The notes: generated by a model from the sequence alone, not told the origin. DNA of 64,000 nt from Pseudooceanicola marinus (GCF_020177265.1 NZ_JAIVMC010000010.1:142071-206070); one strand, 5' to 3'; counted from the stretch's first letter, positions 30,952-41,267 are shown. Translations and numbers: made by a program.

Positions 30952-31980
30952 ATGAAGACCAACCCGGGCCGTTTCTTCGAGGATTACACCCTGGGGGAGG
31001 TCATCCCCCATGCGGTGCCGCGCACCGTCACGTCGGGGGAGCGCGCGCTGTATCACGCGCTCTACCCGGCGCGCGGGGCGCTCTATTCCTCGGACGAATT
31101 CGCCCGGGCCTGCGGGCTGCCGGGATCGCCCATCGACGACCTGGCGGCCTTCCACCTGGTCTTCGGCAAGACCGTGCCGGACATCTCGCTGAACGCCGTG
31201 GCCAACCTCGGCTATGCCGAGGGCCGCTGGCTGGCGCCGGTCTGGCCCGGCGACACGCTGACCGCGCGCTCCACCGTGATCGGGCTGAAGCAGAACTCGA
31301 ACGGCAAGACCGGCGTGGTCTGGGTGCGTACCGAGGGTCTGAACCAGTACGGCACGACCGTTCTCAGCTACGTTCGCTGGGTGATGGTGCGCAAGGGCAA
31401 CCCCGAGGCGCCGGCGCCCGACACCGTGGTGCCCGAGCTGTCCGATGCGGTGGCTGCGGATGATCTGGTGGTCCCCGAGGGGCTGGATTTCACCGGCTAC
31501 GATTTCGCCCAGGCGGGCGAGCCGCATGCCTGGGGCGACTACGAGGTGGGCGAGCGGATCGACCACGTGGACGGATCAACCGTGGAAGAGGCCGAGCACA
31601 TGCTGGCCACCCGGCTGTGGCAGAACACCGCCAAGGTTCACTTCGACGCCACCTTCCGCCCCGATGGCCAGCGCCTGATCTACGGCGGCCACGTGATTTC
31701 CATGGCCCGCGCCTTGTCCTTCAACGGTTTGGCCAATGCCCAGATGATCGTGGCGCTGAACGGGGGGGCGCATGCGAACCCCTGTTTCTCGGGCACGACG
31801 ATCAAGGCCTGGTCCGAGGTGCTGGACCGCGCCGAGACTGGCGCACCGGGCGTCGGCGCCCTGCGCCTGCGGCTGGTCGCGACCTCGGGCGGGGAGCCCT
31901 TCACCCTGCGCGGCGAGGACGGGAAATACCTGCCTCATGTGCTGCTGGATCTGGATTACTGGGCGCTGGTGCCGCGCTGA
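30952..31980 (+). CDS. mch: Mesaconyl-CoA hydratase (MaoC-like, double hot dog)
   Basis: The 342-residue protein has two MaoC-type halves (about 10-160 and 185-335). It begins NPGRFFEDYTLGEVIPHAVP and includes YGGHVISMARALSFNGLANA. Mch reversibly hydrates mesaconyl-C1-CoA to beta-methylmalyl-CoA in the ethylmalonyl-CoA pathway. The family length and its place near mcl2 agree with the Rhodobacter gene. The ATG at 30952 is two bases past the DUF1737 stop; an in-frame ATG inside that gene is less likely. Confidence 0.9.
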   Translation: MKTNPGRFFEDYTLGEVIPHAVPRTVTSGERALYHALYPARGALYSSDEFARACGLPGSPIDDLAAFHLVFGKTVPDISLNAVANLGYAEGRWLAPVWPGDTLTARSTVIGLKQNSNGKTGVVWVRTEGLNQYGTTVLSYVRWVMVRKGNPEAPAPDTVVPELSDAVAADDLVVPEGLDFTGYDFAQAGEPHAWGDYEVGERIDHVDGSTVEEAEHMLATRLWQNTAKVHFDATFRPDGQRLIYGGHVISMARALSFNGLANAQMIVALNGGAHANPCFSGTTIKAWSEVLDRAETGAPGVGALRLRLVATSGGEPFTLRGEDGKYLPHVLLDLDYWALVPR

Positions 31981-32406
31981 AAACAGGCGCGGACCGGGGC
32001 CGGGCCAGGCCTCCGGCGAGGATATCTCCGGCCAACAAATCGAGGCAGGTTGGGCGTGGATCCGCGCGGGCGGGCAGGGGGCCTGTGGGGCGCGCCAGCG
32101 GGGCGCTGCGGTGGCCCTTGCGCGCCCCGGTCCCTGCCAATTCCGGGCTGGCAATATCCCCGCCGGAGGCCCGCTTGTCTCGCCTGCGGTGGGAAAAGAG
32201 CGCAGAATCAAGTCGCAAAACCTAGCAAATCAGTCAGAATTTTGCGCCGCTCAATACGTGATCACAGCTTCATTTTCCGTGATCACAAGTTGAAAAAGAT
32301 ATGGTTGCTTTCGTCAAATTCTCGGGACCGGACCCCCCGGAGAGGATGACAAGCGCATGCGATCTGCGTAAACCAGAGACCAAGGGAAATCCGGAAAGGA
32401 CATGCC
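31981..32406. other. Intergenic region before sdhC
   Basis: A 426-base stretch without a gene. The first 270 bases are GC-rich, with a short piece (CTCCGGCGAGGATATCTCCGG) that resembles the intergenic GC-rich repeats of this group. The last part becomes A/T-richer and holds the paired GTGATCAC operator (32258-32286) and the sdhC leader. Confidence 0.6.
32258..32286 (+). promoter_or_regulatory. Putative operator of sdhC: two GTGATCAC palindromes 21 bp apart
   Basis: GTGATCAC occurs at 32258-32265 and 32279-32286, 121 bases upstream of the sdhC start. The arrangement GTGATCACA-GCTT-8 bases-GTGATCACAA matches that upstream of sucC in spacing, in the GCTT bases of the spacer and in an A-rich stretch on the gene side. 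A single regulator, probably binding as two dimers, is implied. Confidence 0.65.
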
Positions 32407-32796
32407 ATGGCCGATGTGAACCGGGGCAACCGCCCGCTCTCTCCATTCATGCTCGGGAAGCACTACAGGTTCCAGCTCAACTCCGTCACCTCGATCCTGA
32501 CGCGGATCACCGGCAACGCGATGGTCGTTTCCGCGCTGCTGGTCGCCTGGTGGCTTCTGGCGGCCTCCTCCGGCCCCGACTACTTCGCGACCGCGGACTA
32601 CGTGCTGACCTCCTTCATCGGTGACATCATCATGACGCTGTCGGTCCTGGGCCTGTGGTATCACACCCTGGCAGGCTGCCGTCACCTGCTGTGGGACAAC
32701 GGCTACTGCCTGGATGTCGAGACCTCCGACAAGCTCGGCTGGGGCATCATCGGCGGCTCCGTCGTCCTGACCCTGCTGACCATCATCATCGTCTGA
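32407..32796 (+). CDS. sdhC: Succinate dehydrogenase, cytochrome b556 subunit
   Basis: A membrane anchor and heme-binding subunit of complex II, 129 residues with three membrane helices (about 36-54, 68-88 and 106-128). The heme ligand region reads WYHTLAGCRHLLWD (His86 and His93), the family signature. The start ATG follows GGAAAGGAC. It opens the sdh operon below the GTGATCAC pair. Confidence 0.96.
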   Translation: MADVNRGNRPLSPFMLGKHYRFQLNSVTSILTRITGNAMVVSALLVAWWLLAASSGPDYFATADYVLTSFIGDIIMTLSVLGLWYHTLAGCRHLLWDNGYCLDVETSDKLGWGIIGGSVVLTLLTIIIV

Positions 32797-32810
32797 GAGG
32801 AGAGCCAGCC

Positions 32811-33215
32811 ATGCGTTATCTCACCGACCGCAAGCGCGCCGTGGGCATGGGTGCCTCCAAGACCGGCACCGAGCACCACTGGTTCATGCAGGTGACGTCC
32901 TTCGCCCTGCTGCCGCTCGTCATCCTGTTCGTCTTCACCTTCGGCTGTGCCCTGGGCGGATCCTACGAAGAGGTTGTCGCCTATTATTCCCGTCCCTTCC
33001 CGGCCATCGTCGCCCTGCTGACCCTCTGGGTCGGCATGATGCACTTCAAGTCCGGCGCCCAGATGGCGATCGAGGACTATGTCCACGGCATGAAGGGCCG
33101 TCTGACCATCATCGCGGTGACCTGCCTGGCCTATGCCATCGCCGCTACCGGCACCTATGCCCTGATCAAGCTCGCACTCTCCGCCTCCGGCGTGATGATC
33201 GAGATCGACGACTAA
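32811..33215 (+). CDS. sdhD: Succinate dehydrogenase, hydrophobic anchor subunit
   Basis: The second membrane anchor of complex II: 134 residues and three hydrophobic segments (about 26-46, 58-78 and 98-122). It starts with the usual RYLTDRKRAVGMGASKTGTEHHW. The ATG at 32811 follows GAGAGGAG. It lies 14 bases after sdhC and 15 before sdhA. Confidence 0.95.
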   Translation: MRYLTDRKRAVGMGASKTGTEHHWFMQVTSFALLPLVILFVFTFGCALGGSYEEVVAYYSRPFPAIVALLTLWVGMMHFKSGAQMAIEDYVHGMKGRLTIIAVTCLAYAIAATGTYALIKLALSASGVMIEIDD

Positions 33216-33230
33216 GACCCGAGGTTCCCA

Positions 33231-35036
33231 ATGGCTGCTTACGAATACGAAACGCACGAATATGACGTGGTCGTGGTCGGCGCCGGTGGCGCGGGTCTGC
33301 GCGCCACCCTCGGCATGGCCGAACAGGGGCTGAAGACGGCCTGTGTGACCAAGGTCTTCCCGACCCGCTCGCACACCGTTGCCGCACAGGGCGGCATCGC
33401 CGCCTCGCTGTCGAATATGGGCCCGGACAACTGGCAGTGGCACATGTACGACACCGTCAAGGGCTCCGACTGGCTGGGCGACACCGACGCCATGGAATAC
33501 CTGGCGCGGTCCGCCCCCAAGGCCGTCTACGAGCTTGAACACTACGGCGTGCCCTTCTCGCGCACCGAGGAAGGCAAGATCTACCAGCGTCCCTTCGGCG
33601 GCCACACGACCGAGTTCGGCGAAGGCCCGGCCGTGCAGCGGACCTGTGCCGCCGCCGACCGGACCGGCCACGCGATCCTGCATACGCTCTACGGCCAGTC
33701 GCTGAAGAACAACGCGGAATTCTACATCGAATATTTCGCCATCGACCTCATCATGAGCGACGACGGCGTCTGCACCGGTGTCGTCTGCTGGAAGCTCGAT
33801 GACGGCACCATGCACGTCTTCAACGCCAAGATGGTCGTGCTGGCCACCGGCGGCTACGGTCGTGCCTACTTCTCCGCGACTTCCGCGCACACCTGCACCG
33901 GTGACGGTGGTGGCATGGTGGCCCGTGCGGGCCTGGCGCTGCAGGACATGGAGTTCGTGCAGTTCCACCCGACCGGCATCTACGGCTCCGGCTGCCTGAT
34001 CACCGAAGGCGCGCGTGGCGAAGGCGGCTACCTGACCAACGCCGAAGGCGAACGGTTCATGGAGCGTTACGCGCCCCAGTACAAGGACCTCGCGCCCCGC
34101 GACTACGTTTCGCGCTCCATGACCATGGAGATCCGCGAAGGCCGCGGTGTGGGCGAACACGGCGACCACATCCACCTTAACCTGTCGCACCTGCCGGCCG
34201 AGGCGCTGGCGGAACGGCTGCCCGGCATCTCCGAGTCGGCCAAGATCTTCGCCGGCGTGGATGTGACCAAGGAACCGATCCCGGTTCTGCCGACCGTGCA
34301 CTACAACATGGGCGGCATTCCCACCAACTACCACGGTGAGGTGCTGAACCCGACCGCCGACAACCCGACCGCCGTCGTGCCCGGCCTGATGGCCGTGGGC
34401 GAAGCGGGCTGTGCGAGCGTCCACGGCGCCAACCGCCTCGGCTCCAACTCGCTGATCGACCTCGTGGTCTTCGGCCGCGCCGCCGCCCTGCGCGCCGGTG
34501 AGGTGGTCGATCGCGACTCCGCGATCCCCGCGACCAACACCGCGTCCGTGGACAAGGCCTTCGACCGCTTCGATTTCTACCGCAACGCCAAGGGCGGCGT
34601 GCCGACCGCGGAACTGCGGCTGGAAATGCAGCGCACCATGCAGTCCGACGCGGCCGTCTTCCGCGCCTCCGACACCCTGAAGGACGGCGTCGAGAAGATG
34701 ACCGAGATCGCCGGCAAGCTGCCTGATGTCCACGTCACCGACCGTTCGCTGGTCTGGAACTCGGACCTGATGGAAACGCTGGAATTGACCAACCTGATGC
34801 CGAACGCGATGGCCACCATCGTCGGCGCCGAGGCCCGTCACGAATCCCGCGGCGCCCACGCCCACGAAGACTACGCGGAACGCGATGATGAGAACTGGCG
34901 CGTCCACTCCATCACCCGCGTCGACGGCGCCAAGGTGGATCTGACGTACCGTCCGATCATCGCCGACCCGCTGACGACCGAGGAAGAGGGCGGCATCTCC
35001 CTCAAGAAGATCGCGCCCAAGGCGCGGACGTTCTGA
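33231..35036 (+). CDS. sdhA: Succinate dehydrogenase, flavoprotein subunit
   Basis: The catalytic subunit that oxidises succinate to fumarate, 601 residues. It shows the FAD loop VVGAGGAG (residues 15-22), the covalent-FAD histidine His48 in SHTVAAQGG, and active-site segments [11 protein letters not shown] and EGARGEGG. The C-terminal [12 protein letters not shown] block is complete. It is followed by 132 bases with two hairpins and an unrelated gene before sdhB. Confidence 0.98.
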   Translation: MAAYEYETHEYDVVVVGAGGAGLRATLGMAEQGLKTACVTKVFPTRSHTVAAQGGIAASLSNMGPDNWQWHMYDTVKGSDWLGDTDAMEYLARSAPKAVYELEHYGVPFSRTEEGKIYQRPFGGHTTEFGEGPAVQRTCAAADRTGHAILHTLYGQSLKNNAEFYIEYFAIDLIMSDDGVCTGVVCWKLDDGTMHVFNAKMVVLATGGYGRAYFSATSAHTCTGDGGGMVARAGLALQDMEFVQFHPTGIYGSGCLITEGARGEGGYLTNAEGERFMERYAPQYKDLAPRDYVSRSMTMEIREGRGVGEHGDHIHLNLSHLPAEALAERLPGISESAKIFAGVDVTKEPIPVLPTVHYNMGGIPTNYHGEVLNPTADNPTAVVPGLMAVGEAGCASVHGANRLGSNSLIDLVVFGRAAALRAGEVVDRDSAIPATNTASVDKAFDRFDFYRNAKGGVPTAELRLEMQRTMQSDAAVFRASDTLKDGVEKMTEIAGKLPDVHVTDRSLVWNSDLMETLELTNLMPNAMATIVGAEARHESRGAHAHEDYAERDDENWRVHSITRVDGAKVDLTYRPIIADPLTTEEEGGISLKKIAPKARTF

Positions 35037-35046
35037 TATGGCGACC

Positions 35047-35141
35047 GGCCGGCACGCGTCCCTGCGTCGTGTCCTTCGGGGACGCGACCGGGGCACGCCG
35101 CCGGCCGCTCGCTTTCCCTGCGCGCCGGAGGTCCTCCGGCG
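35047..35141 (+). other. Two strong hairpins between sdhA and the next gene
   Basis: A nested structure pairs GGCCGGC (35047-35053) with GCCGGCC (35100-35106) and, inside it, GCGTCCC (35056-35062) with GGGACGC (35079-35085). A second palindrome, CGCCGGAGG / CCTCCGGCG, lies at 35123-35141. No T-run follows. They could slow transcription or protect the sdhCDA message, lowering the level of the downstream genes. Confidence 0.5.
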
Positions 35142-35168
35142 GCGGCTTCGCCCGGACTACGTGACCCG

Positions 35169-36200
35169 ATGACCCAGAAAGTGCAAAGCTCGACCGCTTC
35201 GACCGGCGCCCCCCGTGGCACCGGCGATGGTTTGCTGCATCTGCACCTGCTGGACTCTTCCGTCGCCAGCGACAACGTGGGCGACGAGATCATTACCCGC
35301 TATCTGCGCGCCCAGCTGGAGGGGACATTCCCCGACGCCTATTTCACGACATCCGCATCGCATGACGGGCTGGGCCGGTTCGGTCGTCGCCTGGTCGAGG
35401 CCGCGGATATGGTCTTTTTCCTAGGGACCAACGCGCTGTCTGCCCGCTGGCGGGCCCGTGGTGGCCTGATGCCGATGTCGCGCGCCGACGTACGCGCGAT
35501 GGAAGGCAAGCTGGTGCTCTTCGGGGTCGGGGCCAACCGGGCATGGACCGGCCGCGCCGACCGGCGCCAGGTTCGACGGCTGTCGCGCCTCCTGTCTCCG
35601 CGCTTCACCCATTCGGTGCGCGACGGATCCGCCATGAAGATCGTCGAGGCCGCAGGCCGCAACGTCCTGAACGGCTCCTGTCCGACGATCTGGACCCTGC
35701 CGCGCCAGCAGAGCTTCGCGCCCGCACGGCCGGAGCACGTCATTTTCTCGCTGACCGCCTACCGGGCCGATCGGGACGCCGATGCGCGTTTTCTCGATTG
35801 GCTGAAGAGCCGTTACACGCGGTTCAGCTTCTGGCCCCAGCAGGTCGAGGATATCGCCTACCTCGACAGTTTCGCCAATCGGCCCGACGCCACGCGGATT
35901 GCGCCGAACCTTGCGGCCTACGACCGCGTCCTGGCCGACCCGGCGCCGCTGGACGTCGTGGGCTCGCGCCTGCACGGCGGGATCCACGGGCTGCACGCCG
36001 GACGGCGCAGCGTGATCCTGGCGGTTGACAACCGGGCGCGCGAAATCGGTGCAGAGACCCAGATCCCCGTGCTGGACCGGGCCGAGGCGCCCGACCGGCT
36101 CGACGCGCTGCTCGATGCGACGATCCATATCGACCTGACCGCATCGCATGAACTTGCATCGCGCTACCTCTCCCAGTTCGAGGAGCTTCGCGCCGCATGA
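35169..36200 (+). CDS. Polysaccharide pyruvyl transferase-like protein inside the sdh operon
   Basis: A 343-residue protein resembling the polysaccharide pyruvyl transferase family. It shows an N-terminal GT-B-like start ([18 protein letters not shown]), a FFLGTNAL stretch and the C-terminal substrate/nucleotide motif [18 protein letters not shown]. Family members add pyruvate ketals to surface sugars or act in related glycan steps. It has no signal peptide, so it is probably cytoplasmic. It lies between sdhA and sdhB on the same strand, where most bacteria have no gene; base composition is like its neighbours. The family call is moderate, the role open. Confidence 0.7.
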   Translation: MTQKVQSSTASTGAPRGTGDGLLHLHLLDSSVASDNVGDEIITRYLRAQLEGTFPDAYFTTSASHDGLGRFGRRLVEAADMVFFLGTNALSARWRARGGLMPMSRADVRAMEGKLVLFGVGANRAWTGRADRRQVRRLSRLLSPRFTHSVRDGSAMKIVEAAGRNVLNGSCPTIWTLPRQQSFAPARPEHVIFSLTAYRADRDADARFLDWLKSRYTRFSFWPQQVEDIAYLDSFANRPDATRIAPNLAAYDRVLADPAPLDVVGSRLHGGIHGLHAGRRSVILAVDNRAREIGAETQIPVLDRAEAPDRLDALLDATIHIDLTASHELASRYLSQFEELRAA

Positions 36201-36282
36201 CATCTTCTTTCCGCATCACCCAGCAGATCGCATGCCCGCTGGCATGCCGTGCCGCCATCGACACACAACCGGAGGCCTGAAC

Positions 36283-37062
36283 ATGGTTCAACTGACCCTT
36301 CCCAAGAATTCCCGTATGACCACGGGCAAGACCTGGCCCAAGCCGGAGGGCGCCACGAACGTCCGCAAGTTCAAGATCTACCGCTGGTCCCCCGAAGAGG
36401 GCGGTAACCCCCGTGTCGACACCTACTTCCTCGACATGGACAAATGCGGTCCGATGGTTCTGGACGCGCTGATCAAGATCAAGAACGAGATCGACCCGAC
36501 CCTGACCTTCCGCCGGTCCTGCCGTGAAGGGATCTGCGGCTCCTGCGCGATGAACATCGACGGGCAGAATACCCTGGCCTGCATCTTCGGCCTGGACGAG
36601 GTGAAGGGCGACGTGACGATCTACCCGCTGCCGCACATGCCGGTAGTGAAGGACCTGATCCCGGATCTGACGCACTTCTACGCGCAGCACGCCTCGATCA
36701 TGCCCTGGCTGGAAACCAAGACCAACCGCCCCGCCAAGGAATGGCGCCAGTCCATCGAGGATCGCAAGAAACTCGACGGTCTGTATGAATGCGTGATGTG
36801 CGCCTCCTGCTCCACCTCCTGCCCCAGCTACTGGTGGAACGGCGACCGCTATCTCGGACCGGCCGCGCTGCTGCACGCCTACCGTTGGCTGATCGACAGC
36901 CGCGATGAGGCCACTGGCGAGCGTCTGGACCAGCTGGAAGACCCCTTCAAGCTGTACCGCTGCCACACCATCATGAACTGCGCCAAGACCTGCCCCAAGG
37001 GTCTGAACCCGGCGAAGGCCATTGCCTCGATCAAGCAGATGATGGTCGAACGCGCCGTCTGA
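36283..37062 (+). CDS. sdhB: Succinate dehydrogenase, iron-sulfur subunit
   Basis: Carries electrons from SdhA to quinone through three clusters. In its 259 residues the [2Fe-2S] ligands are Cys80, Cys85, Cys88 and Cys100 (CREGICGSC). The first ferredoxin motif is [11 protein letters not shown] (Cys170-Cys180), and the second is [14 protein letters not shown]. The start at 36283 follows CCGGAGG. It ends the sdh operon and is followed by a terminator. Confidence 0.98.
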   Translation: MVQLTLPKNSRMTTGKTWPKPEGATNVRKFKIYRWSPEEGGNPRVDTYFLDMDKCGPMVLDALIKIKNEIDPTLTFRRSCREGICGSCAMNIDGQNTLACIFGLDEVKGDVTIYPLPHMPVVKDLIPDLTHFYAQHASIMPWLETKTNRPAKEWRQSIEDRKKLDGLYECVMCASCSTSCPSYWWNGDRYLGPAALLHAYRWLIDSRDEATGERLDQLEDPFKLYRCHTIMNCAKTCPKGLNPAKAIASIKQMMVERAV

Positions 37063-37088
37063 GGCCGCCGCAGACCGCAAGACATCGC

Positions 37089-37119
37089 AAGGCCCCGGTC
37101 CGACAGGTCCGGGGCCTTT
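37089..37119 (+). terminator. Rho-independent terminator of the sdh operon
   Basis: A 10-bp stem, AAGGCCCCGG (37089-37098) and CCGGGGCCTT (37109-37118), ends in TTTG, 27 bases after the sdhB stop. The palindrome is perfect and the T-run short. Confidence 0.8.
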
Positions 37120-37187
37120 GCCGTTTCGGGGGCATGTCTCCGCCTTGGGGGGCAGGGCAGGAGCCTGCGGGCGGGGCGCCGCCCACG

Positions 37188-37219
37188 AAAAACGCCGGCC
37201 CCCTTGCGGAGACCGGCGT
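37188..37219 (-). terminator. Rho-independent terminator of metNIQ
   Basis: The stem ACGCCGG (37192-37198) / CCGGCGT (37213-37219) is followed on the minus strand by TTTTTCG. It lies 39 bases beyond the metQ stop. Confidence 0.75.
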
Positions 37220-37257
37220 GGAAGCGTCCCGCGGCCCGGGGGCCGCGGCAGCTGCCC

Positions 37258-38037
37258 TTACCAGGAGGTCAGGACGGTGCCGTTGTACTTCTCTTCGATG
37301 AAGGCCTTCACCTCATCCGAGTGGTAGGCGTCGACCAGCGGCTGCACCCAGGGCTCGTCCTCGTCACCGGCGCGCACCACGATGATGTTCACGTAGGGGC
37401 TGTCGGTTTCGGTGGCGATGGCATCGTTCACCGGGTCCAGGCCCGAGGCGATGGCGTAGTTGGTGTTGATCATCGCCGCGTCCAGGTCCTGCAGCGACCG
37501 GGGCAGCTGCGCCGCGTCCAGTTCCTGGATGCGGATGTCACGCGGGTTCTCGGCGATGTCCAGCACGGTCGGCACCAGGCCCACGCCCTCGGCCAGGGTC
37601 AGCAGGCCCTTCTGCTGCAGCACCAACAGGGCGCGGCCGCCGTTGGTCGGGTCGTTCGGAATGCCGATGGTGGCGCCGTCGGGGATCTCCTCGGGGGAGG
37701 CGAACTCATCCGAATAGAGGCTCATCGGCGTGTTGATGGTGGTGCCCACCTCGACCAACTCGAAGCCGCGGTCGTCCATCTGGCGTTCCAGGTAGGGACG
37801 GTGCTGGAAGCTGTTGGCCTCGATGTCGCCATCGGCCAGCGCCTGGTTCGGCACCACGTAGTCGGAGAATTCGACCACGTCGATCGCGAGGCCCATGGGC
37901 TCCGCCACCTTGGCGACCTCTTCCATGATCTCGCCGTGCTGACCGGGGGACACGCCCACGCTGATTTCCCATTCCTGGGCCGTGGCTGCGCCGGCGGTCA
38001 TCGCCAGAACGGAAGCAAGGGTCATCAATTTCTTCAT
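37258..38037 (-). CDS. metQ: D-methionine/NlpA-family substrate-binding protein
   Basis: The binding protein of the MetNIQ importer, 259 residues. A signal peptide (MKKLMTLASVLAMTAGAATA) leads the mature NlpA/MetQ domain, with blocks such as DYVVPNQALADGDIEANSFQH (given for its NQAL...D motif) and IGIPNDPTNGGRALL. Unlike Escherichia coli MetQ there is no lipobox cysteine, so it appears to be free in the periplasm. It follows metI with 27 bases between. The exact amino acid bound cannot be read from sequence. Confidence 0.9.
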   Translation of the reverse strand: MKKLMTLASVLAMTAGAATAQEWEISVGVSPGQHGEIMEEVAKVAEPMGLAIDVVEFSDYVVPNQALADGDIEANSFQHRPYLERQMDDRGFELVEVGTTINTPMSLYSDEFASPEEIPDGATIGIPNDPTNGGRALLVLQQKGLLTLAEGVGLVPTVLDIAENPRDIRIQELDAAQLPRSLQDLDAAMINTNYAIASGLDPVNDAIATETDSPYVNIIVVRAGDEDEPWVQPLVDAYHSDEVKAFIEEKYNGTVLTSW

Positions 38038-38064
38038 CGGGTAACTCCTTTCAAAGGGGTTGGA

Positions 38065-38739
38065 TCAGGCGCCGCGATTGCTCGGCGCCCGTTTGTCCAC
38101 GCGGCGGGCAATCCATTCACCAACGGTTTGCACGACCTGCACGAGGACAATGAGAATGAGAACCACGAGGCCCATGACCTCGGGCATGAAGCGCTGGTAG
38201 CCGTAGCGGATACCGAGATCGCCCAGGCCTTCGCCGCCGACGGCGCCGACCATGGCCGAGTAGCCCAGCAGGCTGACCACGGCGAGGGTGAGGCCCAGCA
38301 CGATGCCCGGCATCGCTTCGGGGATCAGCACCTTGCGGATGATCTGCATCGGCGTGGCCCCCATGGACCGCGCGGCCTCGATCAGACCGCTGTCCACGTC
38401 GCGGATGGCGTTTTCCACCAGGCGCGCGATGAAGGGGACGGCGGCGATGGTCAGCGGCACGATGGCTGCCGTGGTGCCGATGGAGGTGCCTGCGACCAGC
38501 CGGGTGAACGGAATGATCGCCACCACCAGGATGATGAAGGGCACCGACCGCGTCGCGTTGACGATCACGCCCAGCACCTTGTTCAGCCAGGGCGACGACA
38601 ACAGCTCGCCCTTCTGCGAACAGGCCAGGAAGGTGCCGATCGGCAGGCCGCCGATGGCGCCCAGGATGGTGGAGACGAGGACCATGTAGATGGTCTGCCA
38701 GGTGGCCTCCATCAGCATGTTGATCAGGTTAGCTGACAT
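38065..38739 (-). CDS. metI: Methionine ABC transporter permease
   Basis: The 224-residue membrane component with about five membrane segments. It has the EAA loop that contacts the ATPase ([23 protein letters not shown], motif EAARSMGA). Its start lies 11 bases inside metN, so the two overlap and are probably coupled. Family and context together support the methionine assignment. Confidence 0.92.
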   Translation of the reverse strand: MSANLINMLMEATWQTIYMVLVSTILGAIGGLPIGTFLACSQKGELLSSPWLNKVLGVIVNATRSVPFIILVVAIIPFTRLVAGTSIGTTAAIVPLTIAAVPFIARLVENAIRDVDSGLIEAARSMGATPMQIIRKVLIPEAMPGIVLGLTLAVVSLLGYSAMVGAVGGEGLGDLGIRYGYQRFMPEVMGLVVLILIVLVQVVQTVGEWIARRVDKRAPSNRGA

Positions 38740-39790
38740 AGCCCAGGACCTCCGTGCGTTGTTCGTGGCTTTCCAGGTAGGCGCGGGCCTCCGCGGCGCG
38801 ATCCGCCTCGACCGAGATCAGCAGGTTGCCGAAGGGGCGCGGGCCGATCTCCTCGACGGCGCCCGCCAGGATGTTCACCTGCAGGCCCAGCTCGGAGCTC
38901 ATCCGCGCCAGCAGCGGGTCGGTCGCATTGTCGCCGACGAAGGTGATGCGCAGCACCTCGCGGGCGGGACCGGCCGGCGGGGTGTCCTGCAGCTTGCGCG
39001 CGATGAAATGCGGCAGCGTGACGCCGGTGACGCTGGACAGGAAACTTTGAGTGGTCGGGTGTTTCGGCTCGGTGAAGATATCGTAGGTCGCGCCGTCCTC
39101 GACGATGTGCCCGTCCTCGATCACCGCGACATGGCTGGCGATGTCACGCACCACGGCCATTTCGTGGGTGATCAGCAGGATCGTCAGGCCGAGGTCGCGG
39201 TTGATGTCGCTCAGCAGTTCCAGAACCGTCTGGGTGGTCTCCGGGTCCAGCGCCGAAGTCGCCTCGTCCGACAGCAGGACCTTGGGCTGCGTGGCCAGGG
39301 CGCGGGCGATGCCGACACGCTGTTTCTGACCGCCCGACAGCTCTGCGGGGTAGCGCGCCGACAGCTCCTGCAGGCCGACGCGGGCCACCAGGTCGTCGAC
39401 CCGTTTCTTGATCTCGCCCGAGGGCGTCCCGGAGATTTCCAGTGGCAGGGCCACGTTCTCGAACACGGTCCGCGAGGACAAGAGATTGAAATGCTGGAAG
39501 ATCATGCCGACTTCGCGACGGATGTCGCGCAGGGCCTGCCCCTTGGCGTCGCCCACGTCGCGGCCGCCCACGATGACCTTGCCAGAGGTCGGCTTCTCCA
39601 GCCCGTTGACCATGCGCAGGAGGGTGGATTTGCCTGCGCCCGACCGTCCGATGATGCCGGTGATGGTTCCCGGTTCGACGCTCAGCGAAATGTCTTCAAG
39701 CGCCGTGACCTGGCCGCCGCCCTTCTTCGGGAAGGACTTGCCGACCTTGTCGAATGTGATGGCTGCTCCGGTAGAGCTTTCCGTCTTCAT
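38729..39790 (-). CDS. metN: Methionine ABC transporter ATP-binding protein
   Basis: The 353-residue ATPase of the importer: Walker [10 protein letters not shown] (residues 48-56), signature LSGGQKQR and Walker [13 protein letters not shown]. The C-terminal NIL domain (about 265-353) senses methionine and inhibits transport in related systems. The start at 39790 has CGGAGGC 12 bases upstream. A much longer frame upstream has no family match. It is the first gene of metNIQ, with a folded leader of about 100 bases. Confidence 0.94.
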   Translation of the reverse strand: MKTESSTGAAITFDKVGKSFPKKGGGQVTALEDISLSVEPGTITGIIGRSGAGKSTLLRMVNGLEKPTSGKVIVGGRDVGDAKGQALRDIRREVGMIFQHFNLLSSRTVFENVALPLEISGTPSGEIKKRVDDLVARVGLQELSARYPAELSGGQKQRVGIARALATQPKVLLSDEATSALDPETTQTVLELLSDINRDLGLTILLITHEMAVVRDIASHVAVIEDGHIVEDGATYDIFTEPKHPTTQSFLSSVTGVTLPHFIARKLQDTPPAGPAREVLRITFVGDNATDPLLARMSSELGLQVNILAGAVEEIGPRPFGNLLISVEADRAAEARAYLESHEQRTEVLGYVS

Positions 39791-39813
39791 GCTGTTTCGG
39801 TTGCCTCCGGTTA

Positions 39814-39874
39814 GTGACCTGCAGGGGTAGACCCCAACAACCACAAAGTCACAACCCCCAGAGCCTGAAGGGGG
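39814..39874 (-). promoter_or_regulatory. Structured leader of metN
   Basis: Read on the minus strand, the leader has a hairpin CCCCC / GGGGG (39855-39859 and 39870-39874). A second one has stem GTGAC / GTCAC (39848-39852 and 39814-39818) that encloses GGGGTCTACCCC (39824-39835). The metN ribosome binding site follows. I cannot match it to the SAM-II or other SAM riboswitches. It may be a control element or chance. Confidence 0.35.
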
Positions 39875-40076
39875 CCGCAAACTTGCGAAAACTCCTTTGA
39901 ATGCCGAAACAATTGGCTTTGACGTCACGTCGCTCAGGGCAAGGCTGTCCGGCGAGCGCGGCGCCGTGAGGCGACCCGGGCTGCCGCCGTCCGGCGAAAA
40001 TCCGGAGCCCGCGACACCCGGTCTTAACCCGCCGGGTGCCAGTGTCCGCCGCGATTTGACAGATGCGGAGAAGCTG

Positions 40077-40883
40077 ATGACCCGGTGGCGCCTGCCCCTG
40101 ATCCTTTGCCTTGCCATGACAGTCCCGGCCCCGCAGGCCCGGGCCTATTCCCTGATGCCCGAGGCCGAAGAGGCGCGACCGCTGCTGGTGGCCGCCGCCC
40201 GTCCGATGCTGCCCCGGCCCGGGGCGACCCCCGCCGCGCCGCTGGCGGCGCCGGGGGCAGGGGCCCTTGCGGCGGCACCGAAGGCCGTGCCCGCCGCCCC
40301 GGTGCCCAGCCTCTTCCGGGATCGTGAGGCCTCGTCGCTTTTCGCCCCCGTGCCGGATCGTGCGCGGTTGTCGCCACTGCGGCCCCTGCCACAGCGCCCG
40401 GGCACCGCCACGGCGCAGCTGTTGCACCTGATCGCCTCGGTCGAGGCGGATCCCTCGAAGGGCTATGATTCCGTGCAGTTCCAGGCCCGGATCAAGCCGC
40501 CGAAGCCGCCCACGCAGATGACGCTGGACGAGATCCACGCCTGGATCCGCGCCACGCCGGGGCAGCAGCACGCCATCGGACGCTACCAGATCGTGCCGCA
40601 GACCCTGCGCGGGCTGCAGAAACAGCTGGATCTGCCCGGGCACGCCCGGTTCGACGCGGCGCTGCAGGATCGGATGGCGGATGCCCTGCTGCAATTCGCG
40701 GGCTACGACCGCTTCCTGAAGGGGAAGCTGACGCGCACCGGGTTCATGAACAACCTGGCCCGCGTCTGGGCGGCGCTGCCGAACTCCTCGGGGCGGTCGC
40801 ACTACCATGGGCTGGCGGGCAATCGGGCCGCCTTCACCTGGGGGCACTTCTCCAACCGGATGAAGGCGATCTTCCCGCGCTGA
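40077..40883 (+). CDS. Secreted lysozyme/transglycosylase-like protein
   Basis: The 268-residue protein has a signal peptide (residues 1-24, ending near ARAYS), a Pro/Ala-rich linker (about 28-110) and a C-terminal muramidase-like domain. The likely catalytic Glu123 is in [17 protein letters not shown], followed by [13 protein letters not shown], which is close to the substrate-cleft motif of lysozyme-fold enzymes. It would cut peptidoglycan in the periplasm. It is divergent from metN. The start at 40077 is chosen for the signal peptide; an earlier in-frame start adds 60 residues without one. Confidence 0.7.
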   Translation: MTRWRLPLILCLAMTVPAPQARAYSLMPEAEEARPLLVAAARPMLPRPGATPAAPLAAPGAGALAAAPKAVPAAPVPSLFRDREASSLFAPVPDRARLSPLRPLPQRPGTATAQLLHLIASVEADPSKGYDSVQFQARIKPPKPPTQMTLDEIHAWIRATPGQQHAIGRYQIVPQTLRGLQKQLDLPGHARFDAALQDRMADALLQFAGYDRFLKGKLTRTGFMNNLARVWAALPNSSGRSHYHGLAGNRAAFTWGHFSNRMKAIFPR

Positions 40884-41015
40884 TGCTGCGCCGCAACGTC
40901 ACCTTTGCACCCGCAGCATAGCGCCTCTTCCCGTTTGCCAGACCTGTCCATGCCGGATCCGTGTCATAAGGCCCCCAGGGAGGAGAGCCGAAGCAGATGA
41001 TCAAGAGGCACTCCG

Positions 41016-41174
41016 ATGACGACCACCGCTCCCACCCGCGAAGAGCTGATCCGCGCCCAGGCCGCGCTGGATGCCCTGAACGTGGCCTATGAATACTTCA
41101 CCCCCGCCCCGCGCCTGGTCGTTTCGACCCCCGCCGAGGCGAAGGACTACGAACCCTACACCGCCGCCGCCTGA
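41016..41174 (+). CDS. Small hypothetical protein, 52 residues
   Basis: A frame of 52 codons, beginning MTTTAPTREELIRAQAALD, preceded by an AGAGG ribosome binding site about 6 bases upstream. It has an amphipathic helix-like N-terminal half and an acidic, Pro-rich C-terminal half, with no signal peptide or cysteine. Third codon positions are strongly G/C, like real genes here. I do not recognise a family. Confidence 0.5.
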   Translation: MTTTAPTREELIRAQAALDALNVAYEYFTPAPRLVVSTPAEAKDYEPYTAAA

Positions 41175-41267
41175 GCCTTCGGGTATCGCGGTGATGTGAC
41201 AGCGCGCGGCGCCTCCCTCGGGGCCGCGCGCTTGTCTTTTGCGGGCCGCAGGTTCAGATCTCCCCCC

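Noticed and set aside
39791..39900. SAM-II riboswitch before metN
   Set aside because: The conserved SAM-II core bases are not visible in the leader; only generic short stems are.
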